From CALZFJ01 sp051878575 (GTDB lineage Bacteria > Bacteroidota > Bacteroidia > Bacteroidales > Muribaculaceae): 64,000 nt of DNA. Below the pieces are notes generated by a model, which was not told the origin of the DNA, searched no databases, and saw only the letters and a program-made list of their open reading frames with translations. Location of the stretch: NCBI GenBank assembly GCA_051878575.1, contig JBJEKJ010000091.1:14811-78810 (forward strand), read 5' to 3'. Position 1 is the stretch's first letter; every line of letters starts with the position of its first letter. Position numbers and translations under genes: made by a program. Below are positions 26,878 to 36,177 of this stretch, piece after piece.

Positions 26878-29580
26878 TTATTTGTTGTCGATATAATACT
26901 GCCTAACTTCAAGAGCCTTGACAGGATAGTCGGTGGTGATGAATTGCGCTCCGGCATTGGTCACAGTGTACATGTCGCCTACGTTGTTGATAGTCCACAC
27001 GTTCACTGTCATACCGAGGTCGCGCGCCTCCTTGTACCACTCGGGATGGGTGTTGAATTCGGCAAGGGCATAGTCGATGCCCGTGATTCCGAGTGCGTGG
27101 AGCTCGCTCGGAGCCTTTCCGCCCGAGAGATAAGCCACTTTCACCGTGCCGTCGAGAGCCACAAGCCGCTTGCACACCTCCAAGTCGAATGCTATGAACT
27201 CCACCTTGTCGAGCAGGCCGGCATCCTTCACCGCATTGTAGGCGAGGGTGGCGGCATTCTGGTTTCGGCTTGCCGAGCTATGGGTCTTTATCTCGATTAT
27301 CAGCTTGGTGTCGCTCGTGCTCTCCTTCAGAATGTCGAGCAGGTCGCTCAATTGCGGCACCACCTCGCCATTGCTCAGGGTCTTGTCCTTGACTGCGTCG
27401 TAGGTATTGTCCTGAATGGTCACGCCGCCAATCGCAGCGTCGTGATTGATTACGAGCTTGCCGTCGGTAGTCATCCACACGTCGGTCTCGCTGCCGTACA
27501 CGCCAAGAGCCTGTGCGGCGCGCAGAGCTGCGCGCGAGTTCTGTGCCGCGCCCTCGGCTTTCCAATAGCCGCGGTGAGCTATCACCTCGGCCGGATCGGG
27601 CATCTCCTCCACTATCACGATATTGGTGATTCCGAGGTCCTGACTTAGAGTGCCGCGAACCACAAACATGCGGAACGTGCCCGACGGACAGCCGGCAGGA
27701 ACTGTCACCGAGATGCCGTCGGTGCCCTCAAGCACTCCATCGAGTGTGAGCGACTGCGACTCGTCGGCCACTGCCACAAACTTGATTTTGTCGCCCTCGG
27801 CAAAGCCGTTGCCCTTGATGGTAAACTTGCCGCCCACCTTCAGTGTCAGTCCGGAGGTGTATGTCACGTCGGTCACGATATCGGGCTGAGCATAGCACTC
27901 CATTCTTGCATACTCATCCCACAGGCGTGTCACGTCGCCCTCGGTGAGGGGCTCGTCATACACGCGGGCCACTGCCACGTCGCCAATCCATCCGAGTTGT
28001 GCTGTCGGGCCCGAGTCGCAGCCGATTGCGAACCAGCGGCTGCCGTCCTTCGGGAAGTTAAGGTTGCCTTCGGCTGCCACGGTATTCATCAGCTCGCCGT
28101 TGATATACACCTTTGCCGTTCCGGCTTCCTTGTCCCACACGCCGATGATGTGGTAGAACTGCTTTTTCTCAGGCTTGATGCCGCTCGTAGCCCATTTCCA
28201 TGAGCTCTTGCCGGTGGTCGATACGTTGGGAAGGAAAATCAGCTCATTAAGCCCGTTCTTTCCGTTTCCGGTCTTGCACACCATAAGTCCGGTGCCTCCT
28301 ACCTCATGCGAGGAGAAGAATTTGGCCTCGGCGTTGGGAATAGGCTCGGGATAATCGGCCATTACCACCGCCTCAAGCGAGTGACCGTCGGCAAGGGCGT
28401 TCTTGAACGCCTCATTGGCCGAATAGTCGATTTTATAGTATCCCGAAGTGGAGCTCGCCCATGTGTTGTTGAAGCGAGCCACATATCGGTTGTATGTGTT
28501 GTTGTAGTAGGTGGTGAGTGCTGCTCCCGGGTGCGACTCCACAGCGTTCTTCATCGGCGAGACGTCCTCGGCCGTGCCATCGGTCTTGAACTCCACGTCG
28601 AGAAGTGTTGCCGTGGGTTTCTCTCCGTCCATGTCGAGATTCTGGTAGATTGCCGATACCTCGGTGGCGGTAAGCGGCTTGCTGTAGATGCGGGCCAAAG
28701 CCACGTCGCCGGTCCATCCGCCCTGGGCTGTAGGACCCGCGTCGCAGCCTATGCCGAACCAGCGCGAGTTCTTGGTGGCATTCGGGAACACCAAGTCACC
28801 CTCGGTGTCGATAGCGTTCATCAACCGGCCGTCTACATAGACGTAGGCCTTGTTCTCCTCCTTGTTCCACACGCCCACGATGTGATAGAAGCGTTTTTTC
28901 ACCGGCTCCACGCCACTGGTGGCCCAGCGCCACACGCTCTTGCCCGTAGTAGAGATGTTGGGGAGGAAAATATACTCGTTAAGGCCATTTTTGCCATTGG
29001 CTTTCTTGCCCACCATAAGTCCGGTGCCGCCCTGCTCGTGCGATGCGAAGAATTTGGCCTCCATGTCGGGAATCGGGTCGGTATAGTCGGCCATTACCAC
29101 AGCCTCAAGCGTATGACCTGCGGCAAGAGCGTCCTGAAACGCCTTGTTGGAAGTGTAGTCGACCTTGAAATAGTTGGCAGTCGTTCCTCCCCACGCATTG
29201 TCGAATGTGGCCACATAGCGGTTGAACGTGCGGCTGAAGTAGGTCTTTGTGCCGAAGTTCTCCACTGTGTTGTTCATCGGCGATACGTCCACTGCCGTTC
29301 CGTCGGCATTGAACTGAACGTCGAGAATGTCGGCCTCGGGAAGAAGCACGAGGCTGTCGATATCGTCGGTAGCCATGCTCAGGAGCACGTTTGCGTCGGA
29401 GTCGTAGAGGTTAAGCGTGGTCCCATTGTCCACCTTTGCCTCGCTCACGGCCTTTGTCGACGTCTTGAAAACGATGGCTCCATCCTTGAAAATCAATAAA
29501 TCATCTTGTGCGACAAGGCAGAGACCGCTCACGAGCACTGCCAGCGCCACCAATATCTTTGAAAACACATTCTTTCTCAT
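26878..29580 (-). CDS. Secreted LamG-LamG-IPT glycerophosphodiester phosphodiesterase
   Basis: A 900-residue protein with a signal peptide (cleavage near VAQ-DDLL). Two similar LamG/concanavalin-type domains (about 88-320 and 330-545) share MADY, AKFFSSHE or AKFFASHE, GGTGLMV and WFGIGCD or WFAIGCD segments, showing an internal duplication. An IPT/TIG domain follows (VGGKFTIKGNGFAEGDKIKF). From about 665 to the end is a GDPD barrel with IAHRGYW, ETDVWMTTDGKLVINHD, IIEIKTH and a final NVWTINNVGDM; these hold the metal ligands and catalytic His residues of the family. GDPDs hydrolyse glycerophosphodiesters. Inside a glycan locus it may act on glycerol-phosphate groups of the target polymer, which is inference. 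The T9SS stub lies 6 bases upstream. Confidence 0.88.
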   Translation of the reverse strand: MRKNVFSKILVALAVLVSGLCLVAQDDLLIFKDGAIVFKTSTKAVSEAKVDNGTTLNLYDSDANVLLSMATDDIDSLVLLPEADILDVQFNADGTAVDVSPMNNTVENFGTKTYFSRTFNRYVATFDNAWGGTTANYFKVDYTSNKAFQDALAAGHTLEAVVMADYTDPIPDMEAKFFASHEQGGTGLMVGKKANGKNGLNEYIFLPNISTTGKSVWRWATSGVEPVKKRFYHIVGVWNKEENKAYVYVDGRLMNAIDTEGDLVFPNATKNSRWFGIGCDAGPTAQGGWTGDVALARIYSKPLTATEVSAIYQNLDMDGEKPTATLLDVEFKTDGTAEDVSPMKNAVESHPGAALTTYYNNTYNRYVARFNNTWASSTSGYYKIDYSANEAFKNALADGHSLEAVVMADYPEPIPNAEAKFFSSHEVGGTGLMVCKTGNGKNGLNELIFLPNVSTTGKSSWKWATSGIKPEKKQFYHIIGVWDKEAGTAKVYINGELMNTVAAEGNLNFPKDGSRWFAIGCDSGPTAQLGWIGDVAVARVYDEPLTEGDVTRLWDEYARMECYAQPDIVTDVTYTSGLTLKVGGKFTIKGNGFAEGDKIKFVAVADESQSLTLDGVLEGTDGISVTVPAGCPSGTFRMFVVRGTLSQDLGITNIVIVEEMPDPAEVIAHRGYWKAEGAAQNSRAALRAAQALGVYGSETDVWMTTDGKLVINHDAAIGGVTIQDNTYDAVKDKTLSNGEVVPQLSDLLDILKESTSDTKLIIEIKTHSSASRNQNAATLAYNAVKDAGLLDKVEFIAFDLEVCKRLVALDGTVKVAYLSGGKAPSELHALGITGIDYALAEFNTHPEWYKEARDLGMTVNVWTINNVGDMYTVTNAGAQFITTDYPVKALEVRQYYIDNK

Positions 29581-29586
29581 GGCTTA

Positions 29587-30066
29587 TCAACGTTTTAGGA
29601 TTTTTGTTACTACTTGATTCGTTCCGGCACTCACTTTCACGAGATAAAGTCCGGGCTCGGCGATGGTGAAGCCGAAACTCGATGCCCCGGGCCTGAACTC
29701 AGCCACCACGCTGCCCGATGTGGAATACACCGTGACGGCGGCTATCGCCTCGCGGCTCTCCACGCCCACGAAGCCTGCATCTCCATTCACTACTCTGATT
29801 CCATAGGATTCTCCTGCCGGCGCACTCACACCCACCGTTCTCTTCTCGGCAAAGGCAAAAGCGCTGAAGTCGGCAAATGCCACCACCGACACCCGGCTCT
29901 TGGAGTCGGTCAACTCCACGCCCGATGCCGAGAACGTAATCTTGCTTACGTCAGCTATCGACTTAAAAGGCTCAGCAGCATCGCCTTGAAAAAAATACAC
30001 GCTTTTCCCCGAAGCTGACAGACAGGAAAGAGCAAGCAATGACACCGCGAATAATTTGGTTCTCAT
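29587..30066 (-). CDS. Short secreted protein made mostly of a T9SS-like sorting domain
   Basis: A 159-residue protein with a signal peptide (MRTKLFAVSLLALSCLSASG). A short strand-rich segment (KSVYFFQGDAAEPFKSIADV, ITFSASGVELTDS) is followed by a domain that looks entirely like a T9SS type A sorting module (AAVTVYSTSGSVVAEFRPG, GLYLVKVSAGTNQVVTKILKR). No catalytic or binding domain is present. It precedes the GDPD protein by 6 bases and starts much like it (hydrophobic segment, then FFQGD or IFKDG), so it may be a small surface partner or a remnant of a longer protein. Confidence 0.75.
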   Translation of the reverse strand: MRTKLFAVSLLALSCLSASGKSVYFFQGDAAEPFKSIADVSKITFSASGVELTDSKSRVSVVAFADFSAFAFAEKRTVGVSAPAGESYGIRVVNGDAGFVGVESREAIAAVTVYSTSGSVVAEFRPGASSFGFTIAEPGLYLVKVSAGTNQVVTKILKR

Positions 30067-30111
30067 TTTAAAAGCTGTTGGTTAGTTGTTTTTATGTATT
30101 GAATAATATTA

Positions 30112-30144
30112 GGCAGTGTCGCCCTGTGTGGAGGCGACACTGCC
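30112..30144 (-). terminator. Hairpin after the surface lipoprotein gene, possible terminator or attenuator
   Basis: A perfect 12-bp stem (30112-30123 with 30133-30144) and a 9-base loop. The sequence after it on the minus strand is AT-rich but has no pure T run, so partial termination or 3'-end protection of the susC-susD-lipoprotein message is plausible. Confidence 0.6.
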
Positions 30145-30158
30145 ATGATGTTGCCATA

Positions 30159-31139
30159 TTACTCAGCTGTAACATTCACCACGAAAGTGGTTTCGGCCTT
30201 GGCCTCGGCGTTTTCGGGATGCGTGGCCACAAGGGTGTAGGTCACAGGCTTCGTGAAGTCGACCTTGGTGACTCCCGACGTCTGCTCCACGCCGTCGATA
30301 AAGGCTTTCTCATTGCCGGAGTTCATGGTGAACTTAGGAGCCACTGCCGAGAGGTCGCTGCCGGCCGGCACGGTGATGTTCATCTCATAATATCCGTAGT
30401 CATACTCTGAATAGACTATCGAGGCTGTCTTTCCGAGCACCGAGAAGGTCTTGAAGTTGGCATAGTTCACAGTGTAGAGCTTGTAGTCGGCCACAGAGCC
30501 CTCATTCGACGTCACATTGATGTCGAGCACATTGGCAAGATTGTATTTGCTCGATGAGTTGTACTCATTGCCGTCGATCGACACCACGCTGGTCGACGAC
30601 GGGATGTAGAATCTCAGTTTCTGCGAGAGCGACACTTTGGCCGGCCTGCCCTTGTACTGCAATTGGCGCGGCAGTTTAAGCATCCAGTCGTTGCCACTCA
30701 GCCTCTCGGCGAACACCTCGTCGTAGAGCACAGCCGGAGCCGATATGCGCTCAATCTCGGTGACGTCGTCCTTCACGCGGACGTAGGTCGAGCAGGTGTC
30801 GCTAAGCACCACCTTGCCCTCATTGGAGTGGTTGGTGACGAGGCACACCACCTTGTACACGCCCGGAGTGGTGTAGGCGTAGGTGAACAGGCCCTTGTTC
30901 ACCACTAATCCGGTGTTGCTCTCCTTGCGCAGCTCGTAGTCATGGCCGGTATCGCCCGTATATATGACCACATTGTCGGCCGTTCCGGTGAAATGCACCA
31001 CCATTGACTCATTTATGTTGTAGGAGCCTTGCTCCACACGAATCGATGCCTTAGGCTGCACTGCCTCCTCATCGTCGTTGCACGCCGTGAATGCCACGGT
31101 GGCAAGGAGCAGGAATATTGTCTTCTTTAATGTTTTCAT
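30159..31139 (-). CDS. Surface lipoprotein of the SusE/SGBP position, DUF5018-like
   Basis: A 326-residue lipoprotein (lipobox AFTAC, followed by NDDEE, the acidic surface-export pattern). An N-terminal PKD-like sandwich (SYNINESMVVHFTGTADNVVIYTGD, GVYKVVCLVTNHS) is followed by two further sandwich-like segments (LYTVNYANFKTFSVLGK, VTYTLVATHPENAEAKA) resembling DUF5018 or similar families. It directly follows SusD with a 26-base gap, the usual place for a surface glycan-binding protein that passes polysaccharide to the SusCD pair. Direct glycan binding is inferred from position, not from residues. Confidence 0.78.
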   Translation of the reverse strand: MKTLKKTIFLLLATVAFTACNDDEEAVQPKASIRVEQGSYNINESMVVHFTGTADNVVIYTGDTGHDYELRKESNTGLVVNKGLFTYAYTTPGVYKVVCLVTNHSNEGKVVLSDTCSTYVRVKDDVTEIERISAPAVLYDEVFAERLSGNDWMLKLPRQLQYKGRPAKVSLSQKLRFYIPSSTSVVSIDGNEYNSSSKYNLANVLDINVTSNEGSVADYKLYTVNYANFKTFSVLGKTASIVYSEYDYGYYEMNITVPAGSDLSAVAPKFTMNSGNEKAFIDGVEQTSGVTKVDFTKPVTYTLVATHPENAEAKAETTFVVNVTAE

Positions 31140-31165
31140 TGCTGACGAAAAAATTTAAGCGTTGA

Positions 31166-32881
31166 TTAATAACCGGGGTTTTGTGTCACTACACCGTTGG
31201 AAACGTCGATTTCGGTCTGCGGAATCGGGAATATCTCGTTCACGCCCTCACGGAAGTACATTCCGCGCTGATTCACGGTGTATTTCAGCGCAAATTCTTG
31301 CAGGCACGCCTTGGCACGTCCCTGGCGCACGATATCGAAGAAGCGGTCGAACTCGAAGCAAAGCTCCATGCGGCGCTCTTTCCAGATTTGGTCGCGGACT
31401 ACACCGTAGCCACCTCCATTGTAGAGCGTAGAGCCGTTGTTGAGCTTGTTGAGCACCTTCTTGTAGCCGTTGAGCTGCTCGATGGCCTCGGCTCCGTGTC
31501 CACACTCATTGAGACCCTCGGCATACATAAGCACTACCTCAACATAGCGCATATAACGGCGGTTCTTGCTGTTGTCGCCGCCATAGAGCGAGCGGTCCTT
31601 GATCGGAGTGTACCACTTGAGCGACAGGATGGGTATCGGGCCTCCGATTTCGGTGTTCTCGTTGTCGGGGGTGTACTCGTGGTGGCCGATAGTGAAGTCG
31701 CGGCGAATGTCGGTGCCGAAAATGGCATCGCGAATCTGTGCGGTGCAATATAGCGGCGACGAGGCGCTGAACAGCTCGTCATAGATGTAGCTTCCTTCAT
31801 TGGTATCGCCCGATGAGCCATCGGCCGACTCCTGATGCACAATCTCAAATACCGAACCTTTGCAGAATTCACCGGCATTGTAGAATTGGTTGAGATACCA
31901 CATCTTGTAGGTATCGGGAGTGCCAAGTTGGTTGTTGTAGGCATCGAGATACTCATAGGAGAACGCTCCCTTGAGCAAGGCAATCTGGAAGTCGGGGCCC
32001 TCGTAGGGGTCGGTGTCGGCACAAAGCTCCTTTGGCTTGAACCACAGGCGTTGGCGCAGTGCCTCCCAGTCCTCGCCATTGTAGCGCTCGTCGTAGCGCA
32101 GCATCTGGCTCATCGACATCGGCGCGCCGTCCACGAAGTAGCGGCCCATCTCCACGAGCTGCTCCCACTTCTCTGAGTGGACTCCGGGAGTGGCCTGATA
32201 CATGAGCACCTTCATGAGCAGTCCCACGCATGATCCGGCGCCCGCCTTGCCCGACTCGCTGCCGGAGAACTTGCTGCGGAGCATACATGCAGCCTCACGG
32301 AGGTCTTTCTCAATATAGGCGTAGCATTCCTCCTTCGAGGAGCGCGGAATCACGAGATTGTCCACCGTCTCCACCTCGGGACGTATAGGCACGCCGCCGA
32401 AAGTCTTCACAAGATTGAAGTAGAAGAGGGCGCGCAGGAACTTGGCTTGCGCCAGAATCTCGCGGATGTCGCGGTAGGTTGCGTAGTTGTGGTCGGTGAT
32501 ACGCACGCGGTGAGCATTGGCAATCACCTGATTAGCACGATGAATACCCTCATAGTTCACTTCCCAACGCTCCTTGATGAATGTGTTCGACGTGTTGAAG
32601 CGGAAGTGTGCGAGCTGTCCCTGATGGCTGGCAAGACTTTCATCGCGACCTTTCATGTCGTCGCCGAGCGCATCGCCGAAACGCCATTCCGAGCTGGTGA
32701 ACTTGTCGCTCTGGAGCACGTCGTAGGTGGCGTTGAGCGCCGATTGCAGCTTGTACTTAGTGTCGTAGAAATTCTCGTCGGTTGAATAGCCCAGCACGCC
32801 TTTGTCGAGAAAGTCGTTACAGCCGGTGAGGGCAATGGCAGCCACGATTATTGCTTGTATCTTGAAAAAATATCTGTTCAT
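31166..32881 (-). CDS. SusD/RagB family nutrient-binding lipoprotein
   Basis: A 571-residue outer-surface lipoprotein that closes over its SusC partner as the lid of a glycan importer. Signal with lipobox ALTGC, then NDFLDKGVLGYSTDENFYDT, the usual SusD beginning. Tetratricopeptide-like helices are visible (ILAQAKFLRALFYFNLVKTFGGVPI, AEGLNECGHGAEAIEQLNGY), as is the characteristic C-terminal end (IWKERRMELCFEFDRFFDIVR, FPIPQTEID). An ATG four codons earlier (32893) is also possible; I chose MNRYFFK because it gives a normal lipoprotein signal. It is 21 bases after susC. Confidence 0.95.
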   Translation of the reverse strand: MNRYFFKIQAIIVAAIALTGCNDFLDKGVLGYSTDENFYDTKYKLQSALNATYDVLQSDKFTSSEWRFGDALGDDMKGRDESLASHQGQLAHFRFNTSNTFIKERWEVNYEGIHRANQVIANAHRVRITDHNYATYRDIREILAQAKFLRALFYFNLVKTFGGVPIRPEVETVDNLVIPRSSKEECYAYIEKDLREAACMLRSKFSGSESGKAGAGSCVGLLMKVLMYQATPGVHSEKWEQLVEMGRYFVDGAPMSMSQMLRYDERYNGEDWEALRQRLWFKPKELCADTDPYEGPDFQIALLKGAFSYEYLDAYNNQLGTPDTYKMWYLNQFYNAGEFCKGSVFEIVHQESADGSSGDTNEGSYIYDELFSASSPLYCTAQIRDAIFGTDIRRDFTIGHHEYTPDNENTEIGGPIPILSLKWYTPIKDRSLYGGDNSKNRRYMRYVEVVLMYAEGLNECGHGAEAIEQLNGYKKVLNKLNNGSTLYNGGGYGVVRDQIWKERRMELCFEFDRFFDIVRQGRAKACLQEFALKYTVNQRGMYFREGVNEIFPIPQTEIDVSNGVVTQNPGY

Positions 32882-32902
32882 AGCTATATTCATGAATGTT
32901 TA

Positions 32903-35900
32903 TTAAAGACCAATCTTGAAACCGAATGTGAACGAGCGTGCCTGCGGATAGGTTCCGTGGTCGACACCCATATTGAGGTTGTTGCCCTCGGTGAGGTAGA
33001 CCTTGCCGACCTCCGGGTCAAGACCGTTGTAGCCGGTGATTGTCCACAGGTTGTAGGCCGTAACCGACAGAGCAAGGCTCGAAATCTTCCACGACGAGAT
33101 GAGCTTCTTCGGGAAGTTGTAGGTGAGGCGAAGCTCCTTCAGGCGCATATATGAGCCGTCCTGCACGAGGAAGTCGGACGCGCGGAAGTTGCGTGCCGCG
33201 TCGTCGCTGTCGAGGTCGGGCACGGTGGCCTCAGTGTTGAGCGGGAAGAACGCGCGGTTGGGGTCCACTTGTCCCGACCAGTGCTTCTCGCGAATATCGG
33301 CATAGACGTTGCCGGCGGCGCCATTATACAGGTAATAGTCCATTACGTTGAAAATCTCGTTGCCCGTCTGTCCCTGGAAGAAGATATTGAGGTCGAAATC
33401 GCCATAGCTGAACTGCAATGGAATACCGAATACCAAGTCGGGCAGCGGAGAGCCGAGATAAGTGCGGTCCTCGGCGGTTATCTGGCCGTCGCCGTTGAGA
33501 TCCTTGAAGCGGAAGTCGCCGGGGCGGGTGGTCTGCTCGCCGTCGCGCTTGCCGAAGTCATATTGGGCACTTGCCTTGATTTCATCGTAATTCTGGAAAA
33601 TTCCGTCGGTCACATAGCCGTAGAAGCTGCCTATCGGGCGGCCCACTTCAGTCTTTGTGACATAGTCGACGATACTCCCCTCGCTCAGGTAGGCGCCATA
33701 TATAGGCTCGTTGCCGGTTCCGAGGCTTGTGACCTCATTCTTGATCCACGAGAGATTGAAACCTACGTCGAAGCTGAATTTGCCGAAGCGGCGCTTGTAG
33801 CTCACCGTTCCCTCCACACCATAGTTGCGCACAGAGCCGGCATTGGTCATCGGGTCGCTCGAGAGTCCTGCCGACGGCACGGTGGGCACGGTCAGGAGCA
33901 TGTCGGTGGTCTTCTTGTTGAAGTATTCCACGCCCACGGTGAGGCTGTTCTGGAGGAACGAGAGGTCGAGTCCCACATTGAAGGTCTCGGTCTTCTCCCA
34001 CTTGATGTCGGGATTGCCGATGGTGAGGGCTATGGAGCCCGGTTGCAATGCGTGGTTACCCATTCCGTAGGGGTAGTTGTAGCCGTTCACAAGGTAGGTG
34101 TAGCGCGAGAGCTCATCGATACGGTTGTTACCGAGGATACCCCAGCCCACACGCAGCTTACCGAGCGAGAGCCAGCTTTTCGTAGCCTCCATGAAGGGCT
34201 CCGACGTGAATTTCCATCCCACCGACACCGAGGGGAAGTATCCCCAGCGGTTCTTCTCCGAGAATTTCGAGGAGCCGTCGATACGCATATTGGCCTGGAA
34301 CAGGTAGCGGTCGAGAATATTATAGTTCACACGGCCTATGAAGCCCACTGCCGTCCAACGCGAGTCGAGACCGTAGGTCTTGTCGCCGGTATATCCGCTC
34401 GAGAGATACCACTGGTCCTCAGCGTTGCTCGGCGTACCCTTCTTGGTCGACTCCTGATAGCTGTATTTGTAGCCCTCGGCAGTCTGACCGGCAAGTACCG
34501 TGACGTTGTTGAAGTCGTTTTTCCAATTGAAAGTCAAGAGGTTGTTGATCTCCCACTTGTTAGTGTGGTTTTTGCGCTTGAACACCGTGGTGAGGTCGGT
34601 CATCGCGAAGTTCTCTTCAAGATTACCTACTTCTCCAAACTGATTATTGGTTGTGGGGGTGGTGTAGAATGATGCTTTGAATTGATATGTGAAGTATTTA
34701 AGGAAATTGGCATTCAAGCTCATGTTCATGTCGAGACGGTGAATGTCGTTGGTGTCGTGATAGCGGTCGATCATCGCCAAAGGGTGGTTCTCACGCCAGT
34801 AGCCGCGGCTATCGTAGGTCATCACCATCGGGTTTTGGTAGAGTGCGCGCTTGAACACGCTTCCCGTGCCTTGCGGCACGCGCACGTCGCGCTCGTTGGC
34901 ATACGACATGTTGGCGGTCATATCGAGCCACGACGCGAGCTTCTGGCTCACGTTGACACGGGCGTTGAAGCGCTTGTAGCTCGACTTGTCGATAATACCT
35001 TTCTCGTCGAAGTAGCTTGCGCTCACCATGAATTTCGTCTTCTCGTTGCCGCCCGACACCGATGCGTTATATTGCTGCTTCACGCCCGTGCGGGTGATGG
35101 CGTCCCACCAGTTGCCCGGAGAGTTGTGCAATATTGTGTCGATGGCGTGATACTTTTTTTCATTGAAATAATAGTTTCCGGAGGCATCTTTGCTGTAATA
35201 GAGCATTCCATCGGTCGAATAGTTGCCGATACCGCCCATATAGTCGGTCATCAGCGCATAGTTGGGAGCGTCCATCACATCAATTTTCTTCCACGGATTG
35301 GAGATGCCCACATAGCCGTCGATCGTCACCTTGGTCTTGCCTTGCTCGCCGCTCTTGGTGGTGATGACCACTACTCCATTGGCGGCACGCGCGCCATACA
35401 CGGCACTTGAGGCCGCATCCTTGAATATCTCCACATTGGCAATGTCGCCCGGATTGATGTGGTCGATACCGTCGACTATGAATCCATCGACTACGTATAG
35501 AGGGTCGGAGTCGTTCACCGTGCCCGTACCACGAATCTTGATTGTGGTGTTGCCGCCCGGCGCTCCCGAGTTCTGAATGATGTTGACGCCCGACGCCTTT
35601 CCCTGCATGGCTTGCAGTGCCGATGCCACAGGCACGTCGTTGACATCTTTTCCGGATATCGATGAGATTGAGCCGGTGATATCGCTTTTACGCTGCACGC
35701 CATAACCGATTACCACAAGCTCGTCGAGGCTTGTAGAGGCGGTGGTCATGGCAATGTTCAGTGTGGTCTTTCCCTCCACCTTCACCTCAAGCGGCTTGTA
35801 TCCTACGTATGAGAGCTGAAGCGAGGCTTTCGGAGAGACCTTAATGGTGAAATTTCCGTCGAAATCGGATGCCACGCCATTGGTAGTACCCTTTTCCAAA

Positions 35901-36040
35901 ACGGTAACGCCGATGAGCGGCTCTTGGTTCTCTGCATCAACCACAGTACCGCTGACGGTTATTTTCTGCGCATTCAAGGCAAAAAAGAAAAAAGAGGCAA
36001 ACAGCAGCATGGCTGTCCTCAGATGTCTGAATTTACTCAT
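32903..36040 (-). CDS. SusC/RagA family TonB-dependent outer-membrane transporter
   Basis: A 1045-residue glycan importer. A signal peptide (ending ALNAQ) is followed by a carboxypeptidase-regulatory-like domain (ITVSGTVVDAENQEPLIGVT, FDGNFTIKV), the SusC-specific segment TSLDELVVIGYGVQRKSDITG, the plug domain (ASALQAMQGKASGVNII, VFKDAAS-type IFKDAASSAVYGARAANGVV) and a 22-strand barrel ending in an aromatic pair-type terminus (SFTFGFKIGL). It partners the SusD gene 21 bases downstream. An ATG three codons upstream (36049) is a possible alternative start. It lies just after a terminator, so it must have its own promoter, probably the one used by the HTCS regulator. Confidence 0.96.
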   Translation of the reverse strand: MSKFRHLRTAMLLFASFFFFALNAQKITVSGTVVDAENQEPLIGVTVLEKGTTNGVASDFDGNFTIKVSPKASLQLSYVGYKPLEVKVEGKTTLNIAMTTASTSLDELVVIGYGVQRKSDITGSISSISGKDVNDVPVASALQAMQGKASGVNIIQNSGAPGGNTTIKIRGTGTVNDSDPLYVVDGFIVDGIDHINPGDIANVEIFKDAASSAVYGARAANGVVVITTKSGEQGKTKVTIDGYVGISNPWKKIDVMDAPNYALMTDYMGGIGNYSTDGMLYYSKDASGNYYFNEKKYHAIDTILHNSPGNWWDAITRTGVKQQYNASVSGGNEKTKFMVSASYFDEKGIIDKSSYKRFNARVNVSQKLASWLDMTANMSYANERDVRVPQGTGSVFKRALYQNPMVMTYDSRGYWRENHPLAMIDRYHDTNDIHRLDMNMSLNANFLKYFTYQFKASFYTTPTTNNQFGEVGNLEENFAMTDLTTVFKRKNHTNKWEINNLLTFNWKNDFNNVTVLAGQTAEGYKYSYQESTKKGTPSNAEDQWYLSSGYTGDKTYGLDSRWTAVGFIGRVNYNILDRYLFQANMRIDGSSKFSEKNRWGYFPSVSVGWKFTSEPFMEATKSWLSLGKLRVGWGILGNNRIDELSRYTYLVNGYNYPYGMGNHALQPGSIALTIGNPDIKWEKTETFNVGLDLSFLQNSLTVGVEYFNKKTTDMLLTVPTVPSAGLSSDPMTNAGSVRNYGVEGTVSYKRRFGKFSFDVGFNLSWIKNEVTSLGTGNEPIYGAYLSEGSIVDYVTKTEVGRPIGSFYGYVTDGIFQNYDEIKASAQYDFGKRDGEQTTRPGDFRFKDLNGDGQITAEDRTYLGSPLPDLVFGIPLQFSYGDFDLNIFFQGQTGNEIFNVMDYYLYNGAAGNVYADIREKHWSGQVDPNRAFFPLNTEATVPDLDSDDAARNFRASDFLVQDGSYMRLKELRLTYNFPKKLISSWKISSLALSVTAYNLWTITGYNGLDPEVGKVYLTEGNNLNMGVDHGTYPQARSFTFGFKIGL

Positions 36041-36116
36041 TTGTAGCATGTTAGTTAAGTTTATGTTTTCACCTTCAGGGCTGCTGTACCTTGAATGGTG
36101 AGCAGTGGTTGTGTGG

Positions 36117-36153
36117 AAAAGAGAAAGAGGCGCGCAACGCTTATCGCGCGCCT
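36117..36153 (-). terminator. Terminator after the ELWxxDGT gene
   Basis: An 8-bp GC stem (36128-36135 with 36146-36153) with a 10-base loop. On the minus strand it is followed by a T-rich tract (CTTTCTCTTTT). It separates the ELWxxDGT gene from susC. Confidence 0.75.
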
Positions 36154-36177
36154 CCTATGATGAGTGTGTCGCTATTG

